64,000 nucleotides of DNA from Rhizobiales bacterium CCH3-A5 (GTDB lineage: Bacteria; Pseudomonadota; Alphaproteobacteria; Rhizobiales; Beijerinckiaceae), in the NCBI GenBank assembly GCA_001556025.1, contig LSIB01000006.1, positions 1 through 64,000 on the forward strand, given 5' to 3'. Positions 26,288 through 39,480 of the stretch are shown here, in pieces. The notes under the pieces were generated by a model. That model saw nothing but the letters and a program-made list of their open reading frames with translations, had not been told where the DNA came from and made no database searches. The number at the start of each line of letters is the position of its first letter. Positions within the stretch are counted from its first letter, which is position 1. The position numbers and the translations under genes were made by a program.

Positions 26288-27712
26288 TCAGCGAGGCAGG
26301 ATCGTCTCGCCCATCAAGTGCTTGTCGATCGCATGGGCCATCTGGCGGCCCTCGCGGATCGCCCAGACCACGAGCGACTGCCCGCGCCGCATGTCGCCGG
26401 CGGCGAAGACCTTGTCGACGGACGTCTTGTAGGCGAGCTGATTGGCCTCGACATTGCCACGCCCGTCCAGCCTGACGCCGAGCTTTTCGATCAGCCCCTC
26501 ATGCACGGGCGAGACGAAGCCCATCGCGAGCAGCACGAGATCGGCCTTGAGGTCGAATTCCGTGCCCTCGATCGGCTTGAACGAGGCATCGACCTTGGCG
26601 CAGCGCAGCTTGCGGACATGGCCGTTCTCGCCGGTGAACTTTACCGTGCCGATGGCGAAGTCGCGCTCGGCGCCCTCCTCATGGCTCGACGAGGTGCGCA
26701 GCTTCAGCGGCCAGTTCGGCCAGGTCAGCGCCTTGTTCTCCTTTTCGGGAGGCTGCGGCATGATCTCGATCTGGGTCACCGAGAGCGCGCCCTGGCGCAC
26801 CGAGGTGCCGATGCAGTCGGAGCCGGTGTCGCCGCCGCCGATGACGACGACATGCTTGCCGCCCGCCAGGATCGGCTGCGAGTTCGCCAGCGTCGCCGGC
26901 TCGCCGCCATTGCGCCGGTTCTGCTGCGGCAGGAAGTTCATGGCGAATTCGATGCCGGCCAGGTCGCGGCCCTCGATCGGCAGATCGCGCGGCTTCTCGG
27001 CCCCACCGGTCAGGCCGATCGCGTCATGCTTGCCCAGCAGCTCGGCCGGATCGAGATCGACCCCGACATTGACGCCGTAGTGGAAGACGACGCCCTCGGC
27101 CTCCATCTGCTTCACGCGGCGCTCGACATGCGACTTCTCCATCTTGAAATCGGGGATGCCGTAGCGCAGCAGGCCGCCGGCGCGGGACTGGCGCTCATAG
27201 ACATGCACCTCGTGGCCGGCGCGCGCGAGCTGCTGGGCTGCGGCCAGGCCGGCGGGGCCAGAGCCGATGATGCCGATCGACTTGCCCGTCTTCGTCTTCG
27301 GCGGTTCGGGGTGGATCCAGCCCTCGGCCCAGCCCTTGTCGACGATGGCGCATTCGATCGACTTGATCGTGACCGGCGTGTCCTCGAGGTTCAGCGTGCA
27401 GGACGCCTCGCAGGGCGCCGGGCAGACCCGGCCGGTGAATTCGGGGAAGTTGTTGGTCGAGTGCAGGTTGGTCAGCGCCTCGCGCCACTTGTCGTTGTAG
27501 ACAAGGTCGTTCCAGTCCGGGATCTGGTTGTTCACCGGGCAGCCGTTGTGGCAGTACGGAATGCCGCAGTTCATGCAGCGCGCCGCCTGGTCGCGCGTCG
27601 CCTCCGGGCCGAGCGGGATCACGAACTCCTTGTAGTTCCTGATCCGGTCCGATGCGGGGAGATACTTCCGGTCGCGCCGGTCGATCTCGAGGAAGCCTGT
27701 CACCTTGCCCAT
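26288..27712 (-). CDS. gltD: Glutamate synthase (NADPH) small chain
   Basis: The beta subunit of NADPH-GOGAT: it takes electrons from NADPH through FAD and passes them to the large chain. It has 474 residues. Two N-terminal Cys clusters that help build 4Fe-4S centres are present: [14 protein letters not shown] near 45 and [12 protein letters not shown] near 95. The FAD loop is [16 protein letters not shown] near 150 and the NADPH loop is [15 protein letters not shown] near 290. It is downstream of gltB with a five-base gap, so they form an operon. Its stop abuts the dispersed repeat. Confidence 0.97.
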   Translation of the reverse strand: MGKVTGFLEIDRRDRKYLPASDRIRNYKEFVIPLGPEATRDQAARCMNCGIPYCHNGCPVNNQIPDWNDLVYNDKWREALTNLHSTNNFPEFTGRVCPAPCEASCTLNLEDTPVTIKSIECAIVDKGWAEGWIHPEPPKTKTGKSIGIIGSGPAGLAAAQQLARAGHEVHVYERQSRAGGLLRYGIPDFKMEKSHVERRVKQMEAEGVVFHYGVNVGVDLDPAELLGKHDAIGLTGGAEKPRDLPIEGRDLAGIEFAMNFLPQQNRRNGGEPATLANSQPILAGGKHVVVIGGGDTGSDCIGTSVRQGALSVTQIEIMPQPPEKENKALTWPNWPLKLRTSSSHEEGAERDFAIGTVKFTGENGHVRKLRCAKVDASFKPIEGTEFDLKADLVLLAMGFVSPVHEGLIEKLGVRLDGRGNVEANQLAYKTSVDKVFAAGDMRRGQSLVVWAIREGRQMAHAIDKHLMGETILPR

Positions 27713-27717
27713 CGATC

Positions 27718-32418
<4,701 letters not shown>

Positions 32419-32993
32419 CGTCAAACCCCGCTTCCAGATCCGCGCCAGCTTCCGCCAATTCGGGCCATCGAGTCCACTTCGTCCAGACCGGGCTCGTCCG
32501 CGATCGACCCGGTCGGGATCGACAGCAAGGATGAGGCCAACCCGGCCATGTCGTCTTCGTCTCGGAAGGTGGCTTGCGCTGTCTGGTGGGCGCCCGCGTC
32601 TTCCGCAGGCGCCTGGGGCTCGCTGCCCGTCGCGCCTGTCTTAGGCCGCCGCTTTGCGGGCGGCGCGCGTACGATTGGTTTTGGCGTTGCCGGCCGTCCC
32701 CCTCGTCATCCGTCCGCTCCGTCGCAGGCGTCCGGCGCAGGGCTTGAAGCCTTGCAACCAGCGCGGTGAAAATGGGACAGCAACACTGTCCTATTACGAT
32801 GAATTTGCCAGAATTCCAATCTGGGCACAAGAGGCGATTTTGGCGCCTTTTGAAATAATATTGCGATGGCGCGGCCCGTCTCGACATTTCAGGCATTCTC
32901 CGGCCCGGCACGCGCATACATCTTGTCGCCCGCCTCTGGTTCCTGCGCGCGCCTGACCTACCTGTTCAGCGCCGCCCATCGGAGCCGCATCAA
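32419..32993. other. Intergenic region upstream of gltB and the MAPEG gene
   Basis: 575 bp with no supported gene. The half nearest gltB is GC-rich and its open frames have no ribosome binding sites or protein-like composition. From 32770 to 32870 the DNA is strikingly A/T-rich for this genome and holds a 25-bp palindrome; it is the probable gltB promoter region, implying a leader of about 350 nt. The other end should hold the MAPEG gene promoter. Confidence 0.5.
32771..32795. promoter_or_regulatory. Operator-like palindrome upstream of gltBD
   Basis: AAT-N-GGACAG-CAACA-CTGTCC-N-ATT: the GGACAG/CTGTCC arms are perfect and the flanking AAT/ATT also match, giving a near-perfect 25-bp dyad. It has no T-run, so it does not look like a terminator. 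Its placement at the start of the A/T-rich block suggests a repressor or activator site. The bound factor is unknown. Confidence 0.45.
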
Positions 32994-33386
32994 ATGTCGA
33001 TCGCCATCGTCCCGGTCTATGCCGCGCTGCTCGCCGTGCTGTTCGTCGCCCTGTCCTTGCGCGTGATCGGCGCACGGCGCAGCGGCAAGGTCGCCATCGG
33101 CGCGGGCGGCGATGCGGGGCTGGAGCGGCGCATGCGCGTCCATGCCAATTTCGCCGAATATACCCCCTTCGCGCTGCTGCTGCTGGCGCTGGCCGAGTTG
33201 CGCGGCGCGCCAGCGCTTCTGCTGCACGCGCTCTGCCTCGCTTTGATCATCGGCCGCGCAGCCCATGCCTGGGGCGTGTCCAATCCGAAGGAGGATTTCC
33301 GCTTCCGCGTCTTCGGCATGGCGGCGACGTTCACGGTGATCCTGCTCACCGCGCTCCTCCTGCTGGTCGGGTCCGCCCTGCGCTGA
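32994..33386 (+). CDS. MAPEG family membrane protein
   Basis: A 130-residue protein with four predicted membrane segments, matching the MAPEG fold (microsomal glutathione transferase/eicosanoid-like). RMRVHANFAEYTPFALLLLALAE carries the conserved E-R-x-x-x-A-H/N-x-N-x-x-E core, and GRAAHAWGVSNP is the conserved second-half motif. Bacterial members are often of unknown activity, possibly glutathione-linked detoxification. It lies 40 bp upstream of the aldolase gene on the same strand. Confidence 0.85.
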   Translation: MSIAIVPVYAALLAVLFVALSLRVIGARRSGKVAIGAGGDAGLERRMRVHANFAEYTPFALLLLALAELRGAPALLLHALCLALIIGRAAHAWGVSNPKEDFRFRVFGMAATFTVILLTALLLLVGSALR

Positions 33387-33426
33387 GGCGCTTGGCGCGG
33401 CCGCGGCCGACCGCTATCGCTGGGGC

Positions 33427-34482
33427 ATGAACTTCATCAGCGACAACACCGCCGGCGCGAGCGCGCCGGTGATGGCGGCGATTGCCGCCGCCAATGACGG
33501 CGCGGCCTCGGCCTACGGGACCGACATCTGGACGAAGCGGGTCGAGGCGCTGTTTGCCGACATCTTCGCGCGCGAGGTCGCGGTCTTCCTCGTCGCCAGC
33601 GGCACGGCGGCCAATGCGCTGGCGCTTGCCAGCATCACGCGGCCATGGGGGGCGGTGATTACGCATGAGGAAAGCCATGTCGCCGACGACGAATGCGGCG
33701 CACCGGAGTTCTTCAGCGACGGCGCCAAGCTGATCGGGCTGCCGGGAACCGGCAACAAGATCACTCCCGCCAGCGTCACGCAGGTTCTCGGCCGCTTTCG
33801 CGAGGGCGCTTTGCATCAGGTCCAGCCACAGGCGCTCGCGATCACGCAGGCCACCGAATGCGGCATGATCTATACGCCGGCCGAGGTCAGGGCGTTGAAG
33901 GACGCGGTCGCGGCGCGCGGCCTGAAGCTGCATATGGACGGGGCGCGCTTCACGAATGCGCTCGTCACGCTCGGCTGCACGCCGGCCGACATCACCTGGA
34001 AGGCCGGCGTCGACGTGCTTTCCTTCGGAGGCACCAAGAACGGCGCCTGGGCCGCGGAAGCCGTGATCTTCTTCGATCCCGGACAGGCAGGCGAGCTTAA
34101 ATGGCGGCGCAAGCGCGCCGGCCATACCCTCTCCAAGGGCCGGCTGATCGGCGCGCAGTTCGAGGGCCTGCTCGGCGGCGGCCACTGGCTCGACCTCGCC
34201 CGCCACGCCAATGCGATGGCGCAGAGACTTGCCGCGGCCGTCGCCAACGATGGGGCGACACGCCTCGCCTGGCCTTGCCAGGCCAATGAAGTGTTTCTGG
34301 TCTTGTCGGCCGGGCTTCAGGCGCGGCTGGCCGAAGCCGGCGTCGGGTATATCGCCTGGTCCGACAGGGCGCTTCCCAACGATGCGCCGCTTGCGACAGG
34401 CGAGATCATCGGCCGTTTCGTGATGTCGTTTGCGACGCAGGCCGAAGCGGTGGATCGTCTGGCTGGCCTTCTGAACCGCTAG
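33427..34482 (+). CDS. Low-specificity L-threonine aldolase family enzyme
   Basis: A 351-residue PLP enzyme of fold type I, beta-eliminating lyase/threonine aldolase group, which splits L-threonine or allo-threonine to glycine and acetaldehyde. Landmarks: N-terminal FISDNTAGASAPVM, SGTAANALALA, the His of THEESHVADDE stacking on PLP, LHMDGARFTNAL, and the Schiff-base Lys in LSFGGTKNGAW. The short N-terminus suits the family. The ATG lies 40 bp after the MAPEG stop. It could supply glycine in parallel with the serine route from serA. Confidence 0.9.
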   Translation: MNFISDNTAGASAPVMAAIAAANDGAASAYGTDIWTKRVEALFADIFAREVAVFLVASGTAANALALASITRPWGAVITHEESHVADDECGAPEFFSDGAKLIGLPGTGNKITPASVTQVLGRFREGALHQVQPQALAITQATECGMIYTPAEVRALKDAVAARGLKLHMDGARFTNALVTLGCTPADITWKAGVDVLSFGGTKNGAWAAEAVIFFDPGQAGELKWRRKRAGHTLSKGRLIGAQFEGLLGGGHWLDLARHANAMAQRLAAAVANDGATRLAWPCQANEVFLVLSAGLQARLAEAGVGYIAWSDRALPNDAPLATGEIIGRFVMSFATQAEAVDRLAGLLNR

Positions 34483-34573
34483 GACGCGCATTCCGCTCCG
34501 ATTTGCGCCCCATGCGCGCCGCAATCCCTAAGGAAGACTGAACCAACGGATCAGTCACTCCGAGGATGACGAC

Positions 34574-35449
34574 ATGCAGCCTGTTTCCCTGCGCGAACCC
34601 TTCGCGAAACGCCAGACGCGCGGCGCGCTGATCGGTCTCGCCTTTGCCGGGGCGCTCGGCGCCGCGAGCCCGGCCGCCGCGCAGTATTACGTCTATGACG
34701 AGGTCGAAGCCTATGGCTACGGCGGCCCGGTCTATGGCCGCAGCTACGGCTATCGCGACTATTATGATGCGCCGCGCCCGCCCCGGCGGGTCGCCCGCGT
34801 CTCAGCGCGCGATTACGGTCTGGCCGAGATCGAACGCACGCTGCGCGCGCGCGGCTCGACCATCGTCGACGGCCGCAGGGCCGACGGGGCACGCGTTCGG
34901 CTGATCTTCGACAGCTACAGCGGCGCGTTGCTGGACCGGATCATCCTGCAGGGCCCCGGCCGCCCGGCCCAGCCGCGCGTCGCCCGCGTCGATCCGCGCG
35001 AGGACGAGCGGCCGGCTCCCCGCATCGTGCCGCGCCCGCCGGAACGCCCTGCCGCGCTGAAACCTCCGGCACAGGCGAGCGCGCCAGCGACGGTCGTGCC
35101 GCCATCGCCCGCCGCCCCCGCCCGTCCTGTGGTCCCTGAAAAACCGGTCGAGAAGCCGCCTGCCGCCGCCAGCGCCCCGGCGACGGTCGTGCCTGCGGTG
35201 CCCGCGCAGCCCGCGCCGCCGACGCAAGGCCCCGTCAACCCGGCGACCGGTGCCGACAAGCCTGCTCTGGTGAATCCGCAGGATGTGCGCGGCGCCGACG
35301 TTCCCGAGCGCAAGCCTCCGCTGGCGCAGGCCGAACAGCCCGCGATCACTGTCGCGCCCGTGCAGTTGCCCCCGGTCCAGATCGAGGACATGACGACGGC
35401 GACGCCCCGGCCGGAGACGCCGGCGGTTCCGGTGACGCCGCTGGACTGA
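34574..35449 (+). CDS. Exported PepSY-like, Pro/Ala-rich protein
   Basis: A 291-residue envelope protein. An N-terminal signal-like span (LIGLAFAGALGAASPAAAQ) is followed by a Tyr/Gly-rich stretch (YYVYDEVEAYGYGGPVYGRS), then a PepSY-like segment of about 45 residues (YGLAEIERTLRARGST to LLDRIILQ) near 80-130. The remaining half is a low-complexity Pro/Ala/Val tail with two copies of SAPATVVP, expected to be disordered and perhaps cell-wall spanning. No function is known. It ends at a terminator shared with the convergent hsp20 gene. Confidence 0.7.
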   Translation: MQPVSLREPFAKRQTRGALIGLAFAGALGAASPAAAQYYVYDEVEAYGYGGPVYGRSYGYRDYYDAPRPPRRVARVSARDYGLAEIERTLRARGSTIVDGRRADGARVRLIFDSYSGALLDRIILQGPGRPAQPRVARVDPREDERPAPRIVPRPPERPAALKPPAQASAPATVVPPSPAAPARPVVPEKPVEKPPAAASAPATVVPAVPAQPAPPTQGPVNPATGADKPALVNPQDVRGADVPERKPPLAQAEQPAITVAPVQLPPVQIEDMTTATPRPETPAVPVTPLD

Positions 35450-35481
35450 GCGGCGACATTCAGCCTCGACGCCCAAAAGAA

Positions 35482-35507
35482 AGCGGCCCCGGTTTCCCGG
35501 GGCCGCT
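35482..35507. terminator. Bidirectional-type terminator between convergent genes
   Basis: A perfect 11-base stem AGCGGCCCCGG / CCGGGGCCGCT around a TTTC loop lies between the stops of the Pro-rich protein gene and hsp20. An A-rich flank on the left gives U-rich RNA for the minus strand; the plus-strand T-run is weak. It probably serves hsp20 best. Confidence 0.75.
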
Positions 35508-35528
35508 CAGGTTTCGGGCCTGTGCCGA

Positions 35529-36002
35529 TTACGCCGCCTTGGCGGTCTCGATCTTGGCCTCGAGCACCTTGGCCTTGCTGCCGCCGATCGCGATCTGGCG
35601 CGGCTTCTTGGCCTCGGGGATCTCGCGTACGAGGTCGATGTGGAGCAGCCCGTTCTCGAGGCTGGCCCCGGTCACCTGGACATAATCGGCGAGCTGGAAG
35701 CGGCGCTCGAAGGCGCGCGCGGCGATGCCCTGATGCAGGACCTCGCGCTTCTCAGCCTGGTCGTTGGCCTGCTTCTCACCCTTCACAGTGAGCGTGCTCT
35801 CCTTGCTCTCGATGGCAAGGTCGCCCTCGCCGAAGCCTGCGACCGCGATGGTGATGCGGTAGGCGTTCTCGGACGTGCGCTCGATGTTGTAGGGCGGGTA
35901 GCTCGGCGCGGTCTCGGTGGCGGTCGCCTGATCGAGCAGCGAGAAGAGCCGGTCGAAGCCGACGGTCGAGCGATAGAGCGGGGAAAGATCGAAATGACGC
36001 AT
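35529..36002 (-). CDS. Small heat-shock protein (Hsp20/IbpA)
   Basis: An ATP-independent holdase that binds unfolding proteins until DnaK/ClpB act. Of its 157 residues, the N-terminal MRHFDLSPLYRSTVGFDRLF is characteristic of IbpA-type class A Hsp20s of rhizobia; the alpha-crystallin domain spans about 40-130 (YNIERTSENAYRITIAVAGF, GIAARAFERRFQLADYV, GLLHIDLVREIPE). The ATG at 36002 follows GGAGG at good spacing; an upstream in-frame start is dismissed. Heat-shock control is indicated by a sigma-32-like promoter and a structured leader. Confidence 0.96.
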   Translation of the reverse strand: MRHFDLSPLYRSTVGFDRLFSLLDQATATETAPSYPPYNIERTSENAYRITIAVAGFGEGDLAIESKESTLTVKGEKQANDQAEKREVLHQGIAARAFERRFQLADYVQVTGASLENGLLHIDLVREIPEAKKPRQIAIGGSKAKVLEAKIETAKAA

Positions 36003-36098
36003 GGTGTCCTCCAAAGAAGCGACATGATGGTCAGGCCCGCCTCGGCGTGAGCACGGGCCCGGTTCTGGTCTTGCGCAGCCGGCCTCCGGCCTGCGCAG
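36003..36098 (-). promoter_or_regulatory. Thermometer-like 5' leader of hsp20
   Basis: A leader of about 96 nt. It opens with an 11-bp hairpin (arms TGCGCA and GCCGG, one bulge, 36072-36097), and the Shine-Dalgarno AGGA can pair with an upstream UUCU (stem UUCU-UUGG-AGGA) just before the start. This layout, with a final weak SD-masking stem after stronger hairpins, is that of ROSE-type RNA thermometers found on rhizobial hsp20 genes. The ROSE consensus itself is not clearly met, so the type is unsettled. Confidence 0.45.
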
Positions 36099-36104
36099 AC
36101 AAAC

Positions 36105-36133
36105 AGTTGGGAGACCCTTTTCGGCTTTTCAAG
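36105..36133 (-). promoter_or_regulatory. RpoH (sigma-32)-type promoter of hsp20
   Basis: Read on the minus strand, CTTGAA (36128-36133) is a good -35 and CCCAACT (in 36105-36112) resembles the C-rich -10 of heat-shock promoters, at about 15-16 bp. Transcription would start near 36098, at the first leader hairpin, which supports the assignment. Confidence 0.4.
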
Positions 36134-36199
36134 AGGTCTTTTCGGCAGGCATAACTGCATCGCGCCGCCACGGGGCGAACGCCGATTCGAAAGCCCGAC

Positions 36200-37279
36200 A
36201 TGGCTCCAAAGCTGGCCCAGACCCCGGCCGATGCCGAGCTCTTCACCCATCCGGGCTACCCTCTGCCCGGCCATGGCAAGGTCTGGTTCGCGACGACGCG
36301 TGACGGCGCGCGGCTGCGCTTCGCCAGCTGGCGGCCCACGGCAAGGCCGGTGCGCGGGACGGTGGTCGTCGTGCAGGGCCGGGCCGAGTTCATCGAGCGC
36401 TACAGCGAGACCGTCGCCGAACTGCGCCGGCGCGGTTTCCACGTCATGGCCTTCGACTGGCGTGGCCAGGGCGGCTCGCAGCGCTTCGTCGCGCGCGACC
36501 GCAAGGGGCATGTCGGCTGGCTGCGGCACTATGAGAATGACCTCGCGCTGGCGATGGCGCAGATGCGCGAGACCCTGCCGGGGCCTTACTTCGCGCTGGC
36601 CCATTCGATGGGAGCCGCGCTCTGCCTCGATGCGGCGCGGCGCGACGCGCTGCCGGTCTCACGGCTGGTGGCGCTCGCGCCCATGCTCGGCCTCACCATC
36701 ATCGACAGGCCCGACGCCGCGCGCCGGCTGGCGAGCCTCCTGTTCTGGCTGGGCCTCGGCAAGAACTTCGTGCCCGGCGGCGGCGACACGGCGATCGCGA
36801 CCAAACCCTTCGAGGGCAACCGCCTCACGAGCGACGCCGTGCGCTACGCCCGCAACAGCGCGCTCTCGGCCGATGCCCGCCATCTCTCGGTCGGCGACCC
36901 GACGATCGGCTGGGTCCGCACCGCTTTCCAGTTGATGGCCCGGCTGAACGCCCCCTCGGCCGCCACGGACGTCCGCGTTCCCACCCTGATCATCGCGGCG
37001 GGCCAGGATCCGGTCGTCTCGACGCCGGCAATCGAGCGCTTCGCCGCCCGCCTGAAGACCGGGCAGGCGCTGGTGCTGCCGGGCGCGCGTCACGAGATCC
37101 TGATGGAAAGCGACGCGATCCGGGACCGCTTCTGGGCGGCGTTCGACGCCTTCGTGCCCGGCGAAGACAACCGCCCTGCCGCGTCAGCCGGCGAGAAGGG
37201 CGAGCGCGGCCTGATGCAGCGCCTTGCTGCCGGCGGCGAGGATCGTGCCGCCTCCGGCGGCGCTGCCGCCGTCCCATGA
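36200..37279 (+). CDS. Alpha/beta hydrolase, lysophospholipase-like
   Basis: A 359-residue alpha/beta hydrolase similar to PldB/monoacylglycerol lipase proteins. Motifs: oxyanion strand GTVVVVQGRAEFIERY near 55, DWRGQGGSQR near 95, nucleophile Ser in ALAHSMGAALCLDAA near 140, acid Asp in AAGQDPVV near 270, and His in PGARHEILMES near 305. There is no signal peptide. The last 32 codons (37184-37279) are antisense to the end of hisN and read as Gly/Ala-rich filler, so the C-terminal tail may be accidental. Divergent from hsp20. Confidence 0.9.
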   Translation: MAPKLAQTPADAELFTHPGYPLPGHGKVWFATTRDGARLRFASWRPTARPVRGTVVVVQGRAEFIERYSETVAELRRRGFHVMAFDWRGQGGSQRFVARDRKGHVGWLRHYENDLALAMAQMRETLPGPYFALAHSMGAALCLDAARRDALPVSRLVALAPMLGLTIIDRPDAARRLASLLFWLGLGKNFVPGGGDTAIATKPFEGNRLTSDAVRYARNSALSADARHLSVGDPTIGWVRTAFQLMARLNAPSAATDVRVPTLIIAAGQDPVVSTPAIERFAARLKTGQALVLPGARHEILMESDAIRDRFWAAFDAFVPGEDNRPAASAGEKGERGLMQRLAAGGEDRAASGGAAAVP

Positions 37280-37966
37280 GGTGACGATGCCGCCCGCGCC
37301 CTCGATGATCGGGATCAGCGCGACGATGTCATAGGGCTTGAGCCCCGATTCGATCACCAGATCGACATGCCCGGCCGCCAGCATGCAATAGGCGTAGCAG
37401 TCGCAGCCATAGCGGGCCATCCGGACCTGGGCCTCGACGCGGGCATAGGCTTCAGCTTCCGCGCCCTTGAACAGCGCCGGCGTCGTCGTCATCAGCGTCG
37501 CGCCCGAAAGTGCCGTGGTATCGCGGGTGCGCAAGGGCCGCGAACCGATCGGTCCCTCATAGCGCGCCTGCCGGCCGTCGCCCGAGAAGCGCTCGCCGGT
37601 GAAGGGCTGATGCATCATGCCATAGACCGGTACGCCGTCGCGCATCAGCCCGATCAGCGTACCCCAGACCGGGAGGCCTGCGATGAAGGCCCGCGTGCCG
37701 TCGATCGGGTCGAGCACCCAGACATATTCGGCATCCGTGTTTTCCGATCCGAACTCCTCGCCCAGCACCCCGTGCCCGGGAAACTGGCGCTGGATCAGGT
37801 GCCGCATGATCACCTCGCCGGCGCGATCGCCCTCCGTCACGGGGTCGAACACGCCGCCATGCGACTTGTCGTCAGTGGTGTGGTGCGCGCGGAAGAAGGG
37901 GAGGATCGCCTTGCCCGATTCGGTCGCAAGCTCCGCGACGAAGGCGCCGAAATCAACGACACTCAT
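37184..37966 (-). CDS. hisN: Histidinol-phosphatase, inositol monophosphatase family
   Basis: A 260-residue Mg-dependent phosphatase of the IMPase fold that carries out the penultimate histidine step in alphaproteobacteria and actinobacteria. Metal-binding motifs: GVLGEEFGSE near 70, DPIDGTRAFIAGLPVW near 85, and the late Asp in GLKPYDIVALIPIIEGAGG with TSWDGG. The ATG at 37966 follows GGGGAG. Two other IMPase functions (inositol phosphatase, CysQ) are possible, but DGTRAFI is the HisN form. It overlaps the convergent hydrolase gene by 96 bp. The histidine operon is not present here. Confidence 0.88.
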   Translation of the reverse strand: MSVVDFGAFVAELATESGKAILPFFRAHHTTDDKSHGGVFDPVTEGDRAGEVIMRHLIQRQFPGHGVLGEEFGSENTDAEYVWVLDPIDGTRAFIAGLPVWGTLIGLMRDGVPVYGMMHQPFTGERFSGDGRQARYEGPIGSRPLRTRDTTALSGATLMTTTPALFKGAEAEAYARVEAQVRMARYGCDCYAYCMLAAGHVDLVIESGLKPYDIVALIPIIEGAGGIVTSWDGGSAAGGGTILAAGSKALHQAALALLAG

Positions 37967-38133
37967 ATACCAGTCTCCCCCGATCGACGTGCTGCGCAGC
38001 ATTTCAGATCGGCGGCGCCCTGTCCCGGTCCGCTTTATTGCGCGCCGACCTGCCGGATAACAAGGCATTAACGCCGTTTTCGCGCCAACGCTTGCGTGCA
38101 GCGCATACCCCATAAGATTCACAACAAATGCAC

Positions 38134-38161
38134 TTGCGTTTTTGCGCTGCACATCTAAATT
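38134..38161 (+). promoter_or_regulatory. Promoter of the candidate sRNA
   Basis: TTGCGT (-35, 38134-38139), a 16-base spacer and TAAATT (-10, 38156-38161), which is a close match to a sigma-70-type promoter for this GC-rich genome. The start site would be near 38168. Confidence 0.45.
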
Positions 38162-38167
38162 GTGCAC

Positions 38168-38259
38168 TGCGAAGGGGCGATGACCTCAAGCCTTCGTTGC
38201 CCTCCTTGGGCGTTTCCTCCCTAGACTTGGGCCGCCACGCAAGTGTGCGGCCCTTTTTT
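38168..38259 (+). ncRNA. Candidate trans-acting sRNA with anti-SD loop
   Basis: A transcript of about 92 nt is predicted between hisN and the N-formylglutamate hydrolase gene, with no open frame. Hairpin 1: CGAAGG (38170-38175) with CCTTCG (38191-38196). Hairpin 2: GCCC-TCCTT-GGGC (38199-38211), which presents UCCUU in its loop. A single-stranded TTTCCTCCC follows, then a terminator stem GGGCCGCCAC / GTGTGCGGCCC (38229-38253) and six T's. Exposed anti-Shine-Dalgarno C/U-rich loops plus a terminator are the layout of Hfq-dependent sRNAs such as the alphaproteobacterial ar14/AbcR types. Family membership is not established. Confidence 0.55.
38229..38259 (+). terminator. Terminator of the candidate sRNA
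   Basis: A stem GGGCCGCCAC / GTG(T)GCGGCCC with a GCAA loop is followed by TTTTTT. Its T-run is on the plus strand only, and no plus-strand gene precedes it, which is the main reason to propose an sRNA here. Confidence 0.8.
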
Positions 38260-38304
38260 CTTGGTTGCGTCGGCAAGCAATAGCCGGTCTGCACGAGGCC
38301 GCGC

Positions 38305-39225
38305 TTACTCGGCCGCCTCGCGCCATTCGTCGAGCCAGCCGCTCCAACGCGCGAAACAGTCGGCCATCGCGCTCGCGACCGTCTGCTGCAGTTCGCCGAA
38401 GCCGGAATGCGGTGCGAGCGTCGCCTCGTTCATGTAGAGCGCGCGGTTGATCTCGATCTGCAGGCCATGCACGCCCGCGCTCGGCGCGCCGTAATGCTCG
38501 GTGATGAAGCCGCCCGCATAAGGCCGGTTGCGCGTCACGGTCAGGCCGCGCCGGCGGAACGCCTCTTCGGCGATGTCGGTGACGTAGGCCGCCGCGCTGG
38601 TGCCGAAGCGGTCCCCCAGGATGATGTCGGCCTTGGCGAGGCCGTCGCGGTCGAGCCCCGTAGACGGCATCGAATGCGCATCGACCAGGATGCAGGTGCC
38701 GAAGGCGCTCTGCGTGCGCTGCACGAGGCTGCGCAGGCCGGCATGGTAGGGCCGGTACAGCGTGTCGATCCGCGACAGCGCCTCCTCGACCGGAATCCGC
38801 CCGAAATAGATCTCGTGCGCATCGCCGACGATTCGGGGGATCGTGCCCAGCCCGCCGGCCACCCGCATCGAGCGGGTGTTGGCGAAAGCTGGCAGCCGCC
38901 CGTCGAACATGCGCGGATCGAGTTCATAGGGCTCGCGGTTGACGTCGAGAAAGGCGCGCGGAAACTCGGCAACCAGCAGGGGCGCGCCGAGATCGACGCA
39001 CGACTCGAACAGCCGGTCGACATAGGCGTCCTCGGAGCGGCGCAGCGATTGAAGCGACAGCCGCGCTTTCTCGACGAAGGCGCGCGGATAGCGCCGCCCG
39101 GCATGGGGCACGTCCACCACCACCGGCACGACATGCAGCAGCGGCTGATGCAGGGTGAAAGGCCGCTCGATCTCGGCGACGACGCTCAGCGGATCGGGCG
39201 GGAAAAAACCAAGTGGGACGCTCAT
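38305..39225 (-). CDS. N-formylglutamate amidohydrolase family protein
   Basis: A 306-residue zinc amidohydrolase of the HutG/FGase family, which releases glutamate from N-formylglutamate at the end of histidine degradation. Conserved features: VVVDVPHAGRRYP near 35, FPRAFLDVNREPYELDPRMF near 90, DAHEIYFGRIP, ILVDAHSMPSTG near 180, and ITEHYGAPSAGVHGLQIEINRALYM near 240. The ATG at 39225 has GGAG close upstream. It is divergent from cpdR, a pairing I recall from other Hyphomicrobiales. With no hut genes around it, the true substrate may be another formyl amide. Confidence 0.87.
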   Translation of the reverse strand: MSVPLGFFPPDPLSVVAEIERPFTLHQPLLHVVPVVVDVPHAGRRYPRAFVEKARLSLQSLRRSEDAYVDRLFESCVDLGAPLLVAEFPRAFLDVNREPYELDPRMFDGRLPAFANTRSMRVAGGLGTIPRIVGDAHEIYFGRIPVEEALSRIDTLYRPYHAGLRSLVQRTQSAFGTCILVDAHSMPSTGLDRDGLAKADIILGDRFGTSAAAYVTDIAEEAFRRRGLTVTRNRPYAGGFITEHYGAPSAGVHGLQIEINRALYMNEATLAPHSGFGELQQTVASAMADCFARWSGWLDEWREAAE

Positions 39226-39480
39226 GTCTCCGGAAGAAAGCACACAAAACGGCGCTGTAGAAGCGTTACCAGTACGGCCCGGAAACCATGATGGGATTCA
39301 CCCGTTGTTTACCATGACAGTGCCTTATAGAACGACTTGGTTCCACGCTGGCCGGCGGGTCGCTACCCCTGCCGCCGCACCACGCGCCGCGGCGCGATTC
39401 GAGACGAACGGCCGGGACGGTTCCCACGGGACGGGCTCGGCCTTGCGACAGGCCTTATCGGGGACGGACACAGCAGGCCC

